From Bacteroidota bacterium (GTDB lineage Bacteria > Bacteroidota > Bacteroidia > Chitinophagales > Chitinophagaceae), in NCBI GenBank assembly GCA_023429825.1, contig JAEZDC010000005.1, positions 1 to 9,814 of the forward strand: a DNA stretch of 9,814 nucleotides. Direction: 5' to 3'. Within the stretch, counting starts at the first letter, position 1; every line of letters begins with the position of its first letter. Positions 1-6,665 of this stretch are shown in pieces. The position numbers and the translations under genes were made by a program. A model generated the notes under the pieces. The model was not told where the DNA came from. It saw only the letters and a program-made list of their open reading frames with translations, and did no database searches.

Positions 1-485
1 TGTGCAAATGCAGTAACTGCCAGGTTACTCATATTATCTGCCACCGGCGTCCATGCAGGGCTCCCTGTTTTAAAATTTGTACACTTCCAGATACCACCAC
101 CCACGCCTCCTGCAAATAATGTATTACCGGTAGCATCTCTCACATCTATAATTAAGGCACGGGTCCTTCCGCCATAGTTATTCGGACCTCGCTCCTGCCA
201 GCTAATACTATTGGTTCGGAAAGAAGCATTCGAGATCAGAGAATTCATATATGCTCTTGCAACCTGTAGCCTTTCTCTTGGAACCGTATTAGTAGCAGGA
301 TCTTTGGTCATATAGAACTCTTGTTCCATAGCAAGATCTATCCGATCTTCTTTTGACCATTTAACTGAAGGTTTTGCCGCTTCGGTTGAAGCTGATGCTG
401 GTTTATTGATTTCGGAACTATCAGTCTTACAGGATACTAAGTACACGCCGATCAACACGAAAGTGAGCAAGTACAATTTTTTCAT
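1..485 (-). CDS. Sortilin-type propeller lipoprotein, N-terminal part (3' end beyond window)
   Basis: The gene reads leftward from an ATG at 485 and is still open at base 1, so only the first 161 residues are visible. Residues 1-19 form a lipoprotein signal with lipobox LVSC (Cys19), so the product should be anchored in a membrane facing the periplasm or the outside. A low-complexity Ser/Ala/Pro linker (about 21-45) follows. From about residue 95 comes the entry to a VPS10/sortilin-like or BNR-repeat beta-propeller, with the motifs RGPNNYGGRTRALIID and LFAGGVGGGIWK. Bacteroidota carry many large secreted proteins that begin this way, often ending in a type IX secretion sorting domain; that end cannot be seen here. 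The molecular role is unknown, and binding or hydrolysis of glycans or proteins would both be possible. The gene diverges from the exported-protein gene at 610, leaving a 124-base shared promoter region. Confidence 0.88.
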   Translation of the reverse strand, partial: MKKLYLLTFVLIGVYLVSCKTDSSEINKPASASTEAAKPSVKWSKEDRIDLAMEQEFYMTKDPATNTVPRERLQVARAYMNSLISNASFRTNSISWQERGPNNYGGRTRALIIDVRDATGNTLFAGGVGGGIWKCTNFKTGSPAWTPVADNMSNLAVTAFA

Positions 486-572
486 GTGCAAATGGTGTTT
501 GCCGTTTTGAGATTTGTGAACGCTAAAAATAGCATTTAAAGTTCTCATAAATATCATAAATACTATTAAATA

Positions 573-580
573 TAGCTTTG
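573..580 (+). promoter_or_regulatory. Candidate Bacteroidota -7 promoter box (TAGCTTTG)
   Basis: TAGCTTTG matches the Bacteroidota -7 consensus TAnnTTTG exactly. It lies 29 bases before the ATG at 610, which would give a leader of roughly 20-25 bases. No clear TTG -33 element is found at the usual distance, so the call rests on the single box and its position. Confidence 0.35.
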
Positions 581-609
581 CAAATGCATCTTATATGTAA
601 ATAGCATGT

Positions 610-1113
610 ATGCGAACACTTTTCCTGATATTGTTAATTGCGCTAAATACAACTGCCGCTTATAGCCAGATGAGGTATGGTATTGTGAAGTTTCATGCTT
701 TTAAACAAGATAGCCATACGGGTGCAGTACCTGTTGATCAAAATGGTGATCAAAATTCAAATCACACCAATACCCGTTACCTGCTTTTTGTAGAAACTGC
801 CGGAAAGACATTACCAAAATTCGACACCGTATACATTGGCTCGAAGGCTTATGCCCCAAAGGCGGAGGAAATTAAACCTGGAAAAAAGGGTTTTGGAAAA
901 CTTACAAAGACAGGCAAGCCTGCCAGTTTTAGCGCTGCCAAAGGTAACAGGTTATGGCAGCTCATATTGTGGGAAGCCGATGGTGCCGTTCCGAGTAAGT
1001 TAAGATCAGTGGCTTCAAAAAATGAACTTGTCTTTACAGGTAGATTCAACGCATTGAAATTTACAATGGCCATACCCGAAGCACAACAGTTGGAATCAAT
1101 TTTTAATGAATAG
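610..1113 (+). CDS. Small exported protein of unknown function
   Basis: This 167-residue protein begins with a clear Sec signal peptide. A hydrophobic core spans residues 3-17 and cleavage is likely after the Gln at residue 20 (AYSQ). The mature part is polar, has no cysteines and no later membrane segment. It has a Lys/Gly-rich stretch at about 84-103 and a Trp pair at 116-121 (LWQLILWE). I do not recognise a family. An overlapping ATG at 606 is in another frame and gives no signal peptide, so 610 is preferred. The gene lies 34 bases upstream of the reductase gene on the same strand, so the two could be co-transcribed. A periplasmic or secreted location is inferred; no function is assigned. 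Confidence 0.8.
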   Translation: MRTLFLILLIALNTTAAYSQMRYGIVKFHAFKQDSHTGAVPVDQNGDQNSNHTNTRYLLFVETAGKTLPKFDTVYIGSKAYAPKAEEIKPGKKGFGKLTKTGKPASFSAAKGNRLWQLILWEADGAVPSKLRSVASKNELVFTGRFNALKFTMAIPEAQQLESIFNE

Positions 1114-1147
1114 AAAGGTTTTGTATTTTGTTTTGAAATAAATATTG

Positions 1148-1870
1148 ATGCTAGATTGGCAAACAGGAATTGTTGTTAAGATTGAAGACGCCACTACAAA
1201 TACCCGACGTTTCTGGATAGAAGCAAAATCTAAAGAGAAATTTGATTTCAAACCCGGGCAGTTCGTCACCCTTGATCTTCCCATCCACGAAAAAAAGAAT
1301 AAACGCTGGAGAAGTTATTCCATTGCCTCCACTCCTGATGGGACAAACGTTTTTGAACTGGTGATCGTAAAGATGCCTGAAGGTGCGGGCACTACTTATC
1401 TCTTCACCGAGGTAACCATAGGCACTGAACTTTCCTTCCGGGGACCGCAAGGTGTTTTTGTTTTACCCGAAATAATCGACAAAGATCTCTTCTTCATCTG
1501 TACAGGTACAGGCATCGCCCCATTCAGGAGTATGGTACATTATATTCACAGGAACAATATACCTCATCAGAATATTTACCTGGTATTTGGCTGCAGGTTC
1601 GTAAAGGATTTTTTATATGCAGAAGAATTACACAACCTTGAACAGGTAATGCCATCATTCAAATACTTACCTACCTGCTCAAGAGAAGCCGAGAACAATG
1701 AAGTAAGAAAAGGATATGTGCACCTGGTATATGAAGAGATCATCAACGGCAATAAGCCGGATGCAAGCTTTTATTTATGCGGGTGGAAAGAAATGATCGA
1801 TGAAGCGAAGCAAAGAATTCAACAACTAGGTTACGATAAAAGATCCATTCACCTGGAATTGTACGGATGA
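1148..1870 (+). CDS. Ferredoxin-NADP reductase-like FAD/NAD(P)H oxidoreductase
   Basis: This 240-residue cytoplasmic flavoprotein belongs to the plant-type ferredoxin-NADP reductase superfamily. Such enzymes move electrons between NAD(P)H and a one-electron carrier through FAD. The N-terminal beta-barrel (about 1-105) carries the FAD-binding motif RSYS at 55-58. The C-terminal nucleotide-binding domain has GTGIAPFRS at 120-128 and YLCGW at 209-213. The chain ends HLELYG, close to the C-terminal aromatic end typical of plant-type reductases, with one extra Gly. There is no fused 2Fe-2S domain, so the electron partner must be separate. An in-frame TTG lies one codon upstream at 1145, but ATG at 1148 is the more natural start. 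The stop overlaps the next start by ATGA, suggesting translational coupling to the membrane protein. The substrate cannot be determined from sequence alone. Confidence 0.88.
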   Translation: MLDWQTGIVVKIEDATTNTRRFWIEAKSKEKFDFKPGQFVTLDLPIHEKKNKRWRSYSIASTPDGTNVFELVIVKMPEGAGTTYLFTEVTIGTELSFRGPQGVFVLPEIIDKDLFFICTGTGIAPFRSMVHYIHRNNIPHQNIYLVFGCRFVKDFLYAEELHNLEQVMPSFKYLPTCSREAENNEVRKGYVHLVYEEIINGNKPDASFYLCGWKEMIDEAKQRIQQLGYDKRSIHLELYG

Positions 1871-2292
1871 TAACAGTGCGAAGCAATACGTTCTATAAGA
1901 TCACCCACACAGTCGCAGGCATTATTCTTATGTATAATGGCATTGCGATAGCAGAGGAAAAACATTTTCTGCAGTCTGGTACATTCTTCGCCTTTGGCCT
2001 GTTATGTATTACTTTTGCCGGCCTTTATCAAATGATCATCAAAAGTATACGCAAGGCAAATGCAATGATGTTCGCTTTTGAAGCTGCAGTATTTTTTTAC
2101 CTCGCGGTATATCATATAGATCATGATAAGACAATCACAGGTTATGCTATCGCAATTTTAGCTGCACTATTTTTTGTTTTTGTGATCGTAATACAGAATA
2201 AGCGACGCAAAAAGAGATCTTCCAATAGAAGACATGATTCTAACAATCCCAATCCGTACCGTGGGTATAAAATGCTGAAAGACGAAGATTAG
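1867..2292 (+). CDS. Four-helix integral membrane protein of unknown function
   Basis: This 141-residue protein has four predicted membrane helices, at about 13-29, 37-57, 66-83 and 91-110. A strongly basic tail (KRRKKRSSNRR, about 112-122) follows and is probably cytoplasmic by the positive-inside rule. I recognise no family. Its start codon overlaps the reductase stop (ATGA at 1867-1870), so the two are probably made together. A membrane partner for the flavoprotein is one guess. Histidines sit near helix ends (14, 33, 83, 86), but no established haem-binding pattern is visible. The gene ends tail to tail with the glycyl-tRNA synthetase gene inside a shared TTAG, with no room for a separate terminator. 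Confidence 0.8.
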   Translation: MITVRSNTFYKITHTVAGIILMYNGIAIAEEKHFLQSGTFFAFGLLCITFAGLYQMIIKSIRKANAMMFAFEAAVFFYLAVYHIDHDKTITGYAIAILAALFFVFVIVIQNKRRKKRSSNRRHDSNNPNPYRGYKMLKDED

Positions 2293-3749
2293 CGAATTCC
2301 CTGCTCCACGATCTCTCTCACCCTCGACATCGCTATCCGCTCCTGCTGCATCGTATCCCTGTAACGAATGGTTACCGTATCATCTTCTTTTGTCTGGTGA
2401 TCTATGGTGATACAGAATGGTGTACCAATCGCATCCATTCTTCTGTAACGTTTACCGATCGTATCTTTCTCTTCATAAAAACAACGGAAGTGCGATTTGC
2501 AATTATCCATGATCGTCCTGGCTACTTCAGGTAACCCGTCTTTTTTCATCAATGGAAGTATAGCAAGCTTTATTGGTGCGATCTTCGGTGGAATGCGTAA
2601 TACAACGCGGCTGTCTGCTTTACCGTCTTCTCTTGGTATCACTTCTTCTTCATACGAGTTGCATAGAACGAGCAGGAACATCCTATCCAGGCCAATAGAC
2701 GTCTCTACAACATAAGGAATATAATTACCGTAAGGCTTTCCATTCTCGTCTAGCTCTGCATCGAAATATTGTTGTTTCTTCCTGCTGAATTCCTGGTGAC
2801 GCTTAAGATCATAATCTGTCCTGGAGTGAATACCTTCTACTTCTTTAAAGCCAAAAGGAAATTCATATTCAATATCTAACGCTGCGTCGGCATAATGCGC
2901 CAGCTTAACGTGATCATGAAAGCGATACTTCTCAGGAACGATACCCAAACCCAGGTGCCAATTTAATCTTTCTGTTTTCCAGAACTCGTACCACTGCATT
3001 TGTGTACCGGGTCGGCAGAAGAATTGCATTTCCATCTGCTCAAATTCTCTCATCCTGAAAATGAATTGTCTCGCAACAATCTCATTCCTGAATGCCTTAC
3101 CCGTTTGTGCGATACCAAAAGGGATCTTCATTCTCGCGGTCTTCTGTACATTCAGAAAGTTCACGAAAATACCCTGTGCTGTTTCGGGGCGTAAATAGAT
3201 CTCGTCGGCATCCTCTGCCACAGAACCCATTTGGGTGGAGAACATCAGGTTGAACTGGCGGATATCTGTCCAATTTGCCGTACCGCTCACACCACATACG
3301 ATCTTGTTTTCTTCAATGAGTGATTTTAATCCAGCATAATCTTCAGCTGCCAATAATTCATCCATCTTTTGTAGCAAAGCGGTCTCTTCCACTTTTTTAC
3401 CTGCTGTAGCAAGCTTTTCTGCATGTGCTTCTACGAGGTGATCTACACGGTAACGTTTCTTACTGTCTTTGTTATCGATCATTGGGTCACTGAAATTATC
3501 TACGTGACCACTCGCCTTCCATGTGGTAGGGTGCATGAAAATAGCAGCATCGATACCTACGATGTTCTCATGCATCTGCGTCATACTCTTCCACCAATAA
3601 TCCCTGATGTTTTTCTTTAGTTCACTTCCCCACGGGCCGTAATCATACACTGCACCCAATCCTTCATAGATTTCACTGCTGGGAAAAACAAAACCATATT
3701 CTTTGGCGTGCGAAATGATCGCCTGGAACTTATTTTCTTGCATGCTCAT
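2289..3749 (-). CDS. glyS: Glycyl-tRNA synthetase, single-chain class II type
   Basis: This enzyme charges tRNA-Gly with glycine in the cytoplasm, using ATP, and is essential. The 486-residue chain is the single-subunit (eukaryote/archaea-like, alpha-2) type, not the alpha2beta2 bacterial type. The N-terminal part has the family signature VFPSSEIYEGLGAVYDYGPWG (20-40, one residue longer than usual motif quotes). QFNLMF lies at 165-170 and RPETAQGIFVNF at 187-198. Class II motif 2 (FRNE) is at 220-223 and motif 3 (GLDRMFL) at 353-359. The anticodon-binding domain occupies about 390-486, with YRRMDAIGTPFCITID at 435-450. Length and order are normal, with no missing key residue. ATG at 3749 or 3743 could be the start; they differ by two residues. 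The gene is last in a probable minus-strand operon, 46 bases after the BrkB-type gene. The symbol glyQS is also used for this type. Confidence 0.97.
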   Translation of the reverse strand: MSMQENKFQAIISHAKEYGFVFPSSEIYEGLGAVYDYGPWGSELKKNIRDYWWKSMTQMHENIVGIDAAIFMHPTTWKASGHVDNFSDPMIDNKDSKKRYRVDHLVEAHAEKLATAGKKVEETALLQKMDELLAAEDYAGLKSLIEENKIVCGVSGTANWTDIRQFNLMFSTQMGSVAEDADEIYLRPETAQGIFVNFLNVQKTARMKIPFGIAQTGKAFRNEIVARQFIFRMREFEQMEMQFFCRPGTQMQWYEFWKTERLNWHLGLGIVPEKYRFHDHVKLAHYADAALDIEYEFPFGFKEVEGIHSRTDYDLKRHQEFSRKKQQYFDAELDENGKPYGNYIPYVVETSIGLDRMFLLVLCNSYEEEVIPREDGKADSRVVLRIPPKIAPIKLAILPLMKKDGLPEVARTIMDNCKSHFRCFYEEKDTIGKRYRRMDAIGTPFCITIDHQTKEDDTVTIRYRDTMQQERIAMSRVREIVEQGIR

Positions 3750-3795
3750 AAGGCGGCGAAACTACAAAAGTTCGGTGAAGCGAGGTGGCAGCTTG

Positions 3796-4758
3796 TCATT
3801 CCTCTTCTTTCTTCTCCTGCAATTTCTTGGTTGTTTCCTGTGCCTGCAATGACGCTTTGTTTTCTACTTCAACATGCTTTACAAAAACGGCGTATTGATT
3901 TGGATGTATCCTGTGATTGGTATACTGTGCATACACCTTAGTAAAAATGGCTCCGAAGTAAAGTATAAGAGAAGAATAATAAACCCAAAGTAAAAGTATG
4001 ATTATTGAACCTGCGGCTCCATAGGTGCTACCCACATCACTGGAATTTATATACAGCGTGATACCGAACTTCCCCAGCATAAACAAAACGGCGGTGGCCA
4101 TTGCACCACCCCAAACTGTTCGCCATTCTACTTTAGCATCTGGCAACACCTTAAAAATTATCGCGAACAATAAAGTTGTTATGGCAAAGGTCAGTACCAG
4201 GTTGATGCCATAGACTACGTATACCATCAGGTCAGGGAACAATGTCTCGAGCCTGTTGGATAACCCCTCTACCAGTGCATTGATCATTAACGCAACGAGC
4301 ATGATAAATCCCAGGCTTATCACCATTGAAAAACTGATCACCCGGTTCAGGATCAACTTTACAAATCCTTTCTGGGGTTTTGCTTTCAGGTTCCAGATAG
4401 TATTGATCGAATCCTGTATCTCCACGAAAACACCGGTCGCAAGTATGACGAGCATGATCACGCTCACGATGGTTGAAAAAGTTCCGCTGTCAGATATGGC
4501 TGCATTCTGTATCATCTGCTGAATCTGCTGTCCCGCTTCCGGCCCAACCAAACCCGCTATTTGAGGATATATATTTCCTTGTATTGCTTCATCACCGTAA
4601 AAGAATTGCACAATAGAAATGATCACAACCAACATAGGTGCAAGAGCAAACAAAGTATAATAGGCCAGCGCTGCGCTCATCTTCATCACATTATCATCAA
4701 CGAACTCGCTGCCGGATTGTTTAAGCATTGTCCAGATGCCCTTGAGATTGATTTTCAT
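3796..4758 (-). CDS. YihY/BrkB family inner membrane protein
   Basis: This is a polytopic membrane protein of the YihY/virulence factor BrkB family, whose biochemical role is not settled; the family was once called ribonuclease BN in error. From the ATG at 4758 it is 320 residues, with six membrane helices at about 30-52, 95-113, 140-162, 179-204, 217-237 and 248-274. Family signatures are SAALAYYTLFALAPML before and in helix 1, and YGAAGSIIILLLWVYYS then GAIFTKVYAQY in helix 6. The C-terminal tail is charged and probably helical, ending KKEEE. An upstream in-frame ATG at 4782 would add eight residues (MSLVAGIL). I prefer 4758 because MKINLKG is a more typical start, but neither has a strong ribosome site. 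The gene sits between the pyrophosphohydrolase and glycyl-tRNA synthetase genes. Confidence 0.92.
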   Translation of the reverse strand: MKINLKGIWTMLKQSGSEFVDDNVMKMSAALAYYTLFALAPMLVVIISIVQFFYGDEAIQGNIYPQIAGLVGPEAGQQIQQMIQNAAISDSGTFSTIVSVIMLVILATGVFVEIQDSINTIWNLKAKPQKGFVKLILNRVISFSMVISLGFIMLVALMINALVEGLSNRLETLFPDLMVYVVYGINLVLTFAITTLLFAIIFKVLPDAKVEWRTVWGGAMATAVLFMLGKFGITLYINSSDVGSTYGAAGSIIILLLWVYYSSLILYFGAIFTKVYAQYTNHRIHPNQYAVFVKHVEVENKASLQAQETTKKLQEKKEEE

Positions 4759-4787
4759 GAGAATTCCGGCCACCAATGACATGCCAA

Positions 4788-4822
4788 TCGAGACGGGAGA
4801 CGGGAGACTTTAGGCATTAGAC
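4788..4822. repeat. Degenerate heptamer tandem array, five units
   Basis: Five consecutive 7-base units fit the plus-strand pattern NNNAGRC: TCGAGAC, GGGAGAC, GGGAGAC, TTTAGGC and ATTAGAC. On the minus strand they read GYCTNNN. Two units are identical. The array lies between the pyrophosphohydrolase stop (4832) and the BrkB-type start. The periodicity is seen directly; its function, if any, is unknown. Confidence 0.6.
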
Positions 4823-4831
4823 GAGTTATAG

Positions 4832-5158
4832 CTATTTCAGCTTTTCATTGTTCTTATGCCTTTGTGCATCGCGGGAAGTTTTTTTCTCAAAATTCTTTTC
4901 CAATGCCTCTGTAAGATTTACCCCCGTTTGATTGGCCAGGCAAAGCAACACCCACAGTACATCAGCCATTTCATCAGCGAGGTCTTTTTGCTTATCGCTT
5001 TCTTTGAAAGACTGGTCGCCGAATTTTCTGGCCATTATTCTGGCTAGTTCTCCCACCTCTTCTGTTAAGATCACCATGTTGGTGAGTTCACTGAAATACC
5101 GGACGCCCGTAGTAGTGATCCAATGATCCACCTGTTGCTGGGCCTGTTCTATGGTCAT
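4832..5158 (-). CDS. MazG-like nucleotide pyrophosphohydrolase
   Basis: This 108-residue all-alpha NTP pyrophosphohydrolase resembles the Bacillus YpjD type. Such enzymes hydrolyse nucleoside triphosphates to the monophosphate and pyrophosphate and may remove non-canonical nucleotides. The metal-binding pattern ExxE then ExxD is intact: EEVGE at 33-37 (Glu34, Glu37) and DEMAD at 62-66 (Glu63, Asp66). The length matches single-domain family members. The reading frame stays open to an ATG at 5272, but that extension would run through the terminator hairpin at 5199-5224 and has no family similarity, so the ATG at 5158 (MTIEQAQQQ) is chosen. A weak promoter-like TACCTTTA lies at 5173-5180 on this strand. 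The gene is probably first in an operon with the BrkB-type and glycyl-tRNA synthetase genes. The true substrate is unknown. Confidence 0.92.
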   Translation of the reverse strand: MTIEQAQQQVDHWITTTGVRYFSELTNMVILTEEVGELARIMARKFGDQSFKESDKQKDLADEMADVLWVLLCLANQTGVNLTEALEKNFEKKTSRDAQRHKNNEKLK

Positions 5159-5190
5159 GCAGGAAGTTTTTTTAAAGGTAACGGATGAGT

Positions 5191-5224
5191 AAAATAAAAA
5201 ACCATCCTGGGAACAGGATGGTTT
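5191..5224 (-). terminator. Strong intrinsic terminator, minus strand, upstream of the MazG-like gene
   Basis: A perfect 11-base-pair stem is formed by 5199-5209 and 5214-5224 around a four-base loop (5210-5213). On the minus strand it is followed by a T-rich run (5201 down to 5191, interrupted by a single A). On the plus strand only three T bases follow, so minus-strand termination is favoured. It lies 33 bases before the pyrophosphohydrolase start, yet no minus-strand gene is visible upstream of it. It could end a small RNA, act as a leader attenuator, or block antisense transcripts. Confidence 0.75.
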
Positions 5225-5637
5225 AAATGCACATGAGAAAACTGTCTTTAAGACATTAAGTTGGTTGATCACTCCTCACGATTCTTACAAGTATGTCGGT
5301 TTTTCTTATTCTGATCCAAAAAAAGGATACATCTCCCGCACCTTTTTATTCATTAGTATGTGCGGCGGTTTTTATTGACGAGTTTGCACCTCTGTTAATT
5401 CATTTAACAAAAAACCATACGGAGCAGGCCGGCTACTTACTGAGAAAATTGCCAGACTAGCCTGGCATGCTATGAGTTTATGCAAACTCTAACTTCAATA
5501 TTAATTCCTCTTTTATAAGTATATTATCGCTAAAAGAAGGCCAGCCGTAGCTGGCTACCATCCTAAGGCACTTGAAAGGGGTAGGGGTTAACACACAATC
5601 AAACTAATCTTTATATTCATTTACAAAATTTCTATCT
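5225..5637. other. Gene-poor gap with several hairpins
   Basis: I find no convincing gene here. Perfect inverted repeats are seen at 5394-5408 (GTTAA/TTAAC), 5450-5467 (TGCCAG/CTGGCA), 5474-5489 (GAGTTT/AAACTC) and 5540-5555 (GCCAGC/GCTGGC). No tRNA arms or rRNA are seen. A 55-codon plus-strand reading frame at 5293-5460 resembles nothing I know and is of a length expected by chance. The promoter of the hydrolase gene at 5638 must lie in the right end of this stretch, but no clear TAnnTTTG box is visible. Confidence 0.6.
5531..5558 (-). terminator. Hairpin with UACG loop, possible weak minus-strand terminator
   Basis: GCCAGC (5540-5545) pairs with GCTGGC (5550-5555), and a G-T wobble extends the stem at 5539/5556. 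Read on the minus strand the loop is UACG closed by C-G, a member of the stable UNCG tetraloop class. A T-rich stretch, CTTCTTTTA, follows on that strand. A GTAG tetranucleotide overlaps the foot of the stem on the minus strand, as in REP elements, so a repeat or palindromic element is the alternative reading. Confidence 0.35.
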
Positions 5638-6561
5638 ATGCGAAGCATCATCTCTATTCTGCTCCTTATATCATCTTTCTCTGTATACGCGCAGGATACC
5701 GTGTCCTTCACTCAGAATGAAGTGATCTATGGTCGTAAAGACGGTCTTGCCATGACCATGCTGGTTTTGCACCCTGTAAAAAGCAATCAACGGGGCATTG
5801 TAAGTATCGTAAGCGGGCAATGGAATTCTTCTTTGCGCAGAACAGATCGCTGGATAGAGATATCAAAAATGTACCTGCAAAAAGGATACACTGTTTTCCT
5901 TGTTGCCCATGGTTCACAACCCCGCTATTCTATACAGGATGCCGTGGCTGATATAAAAAGAGCGGTACAGTTCGTACGGTACAATGCATCACAATACAAG
6001 ATCGACCCAGAACGTATTGGTGTGATCGGCTCTTCTTCGGGCGGACAGTTGGCACTCATGGCTGGTTTGGCCGATAATAATGGCGACCCCGACGCAGCGG
6101 ATCCTATCGAAAGGGTTTCAGGAAAAGTACAGGCAGTGGCTTGCTTTTTTCCACCAACCGATTTCCTGAATTATGGCATTAACGGTATGAGCCCTGCCAA
6201 TCAAAAACAGGCACTCAGATCATTGGGTGTGCTGGGTGCATTTACATTTACCGAATACGATAGCCTTCAACGCGTATATGTGGAAATAAAAGACACTGCA
6301 AGGATCACCGCTATTGCCAGATCTATGTCACCGGTAACACATGTTACACCGGGCGATCCTCCTGTATTGGTGTGGCATGGTGATAAAGACATGATGGTAC
6401 CATTACAGCAGTCACATCTCTTACAACAAAAGATGCAGGCTGCTAAAGTCCCTTTCGAGCTGAAGGTGAAACCAGGGGCGGGTCATGGCTGGAGCGATCT
6501 GTTGAATGATGAAAGAGATTTTTTACCCTTCTTCGATCGTCACCTGAAAGTGGGTAAGTAG
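5638..6561 (+). CDS. Secreted alpha/beta-hydrolase (esterase/prolyl oligopeptidase-like fold)
   Basis: This 307-residue exported hydrolase has a Sec signal peptide at residues 1-19, with likely cleavage after AQ. The nucleophile motif GSSSG is at 131-135 (Ser133). The likely acid is Asp251 in HGDKDMMVP and the histidine is His283 in GAGHGW, so the catalytic triad appears complete. FLVAHGSQPRYSIQDAVADI (88-107) and the stretch IDPERIGVIGSSSGG (122-136) fit the esterase/dipeptidyl-peptidase branch, as in BD-FAE-type enzymes. The substrate is probably an ester, such as an acylated sugar or lipid, in the periplasm or outside, but this is inferred from the fold only. No carbohydrate-utilisation genes lie next to it. 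The gene has its own 5' region and is followed after 104 bases by a small secreted protein gene. Confidence 0.9.
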   Translation: MRSIISILLLISSFSVYAQDTVSFTQNEVIYGRKDGLAMTMLVLHPVKSNQRGIVSIVSGQWNSSLRRTDRWIEISKMYLQKGYTVFLVAHGSQPRYSIQDAVADIKRAVQFVRYNASQYKIDPERIGVIGSSSGGQLALMAGLADNNGDPDAADPIERVSGKVQAVACFFPPTDFLNYGINGMSPANQKQALRSLGVLGAFTFTEYDSLQRVYVEIKDTARITAIARSMSPVTHVTPGDPPVLVWHGDKDMMVPLQQSHLLQQKMQAAKVPFELKVKPGAGHGWSDLLNDERDFLPFFDRHLKVGK

Positions 6562-6665
6562 GCGTTTTCGGATTACATCAGGCCTTTTACATACTATCTT
6601 CTCCGTTGATATAAGGAGCTAACAGGTGAGCAGCCATATGTGTATCTTACTGGAAATAATTAGCC

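Noticed and set aside
2497..3620. Plus-strand and alternative minus-strand frames inside the glycyl-tRNA synthetase gene
   Set aside because: These are shadows of a well-conserved coding sequence.
4025..4779. Plus-strand frames across the BrkB-type gene
   Set aside because: They are antisense shadows of a membrane-protein gene and resemble no protein I know.
5159..5272. N-terminal extension of the MazG-like protein to an ATG at 5272
   Set aside because: The extension would be translated through the terminator hairpin and lies outside the usual family length; ATG at 5158 fits the family.
5308..5332. Short minus-strand peptide MYPFFGSE as an attenuator leader peptide
   Set aside because: Only two Phe codons, no match to the downstream operon's amino acid (Gly), and it is far from the terminator.
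5293..5460. A 55-codon plus-strand reading frame in the gene-poor gap
   Set aside because: The product has no recognised family, signal or motif; it overlaps a hairpin arm, and a frame of this length is expected by chance in AT-rich DNA.
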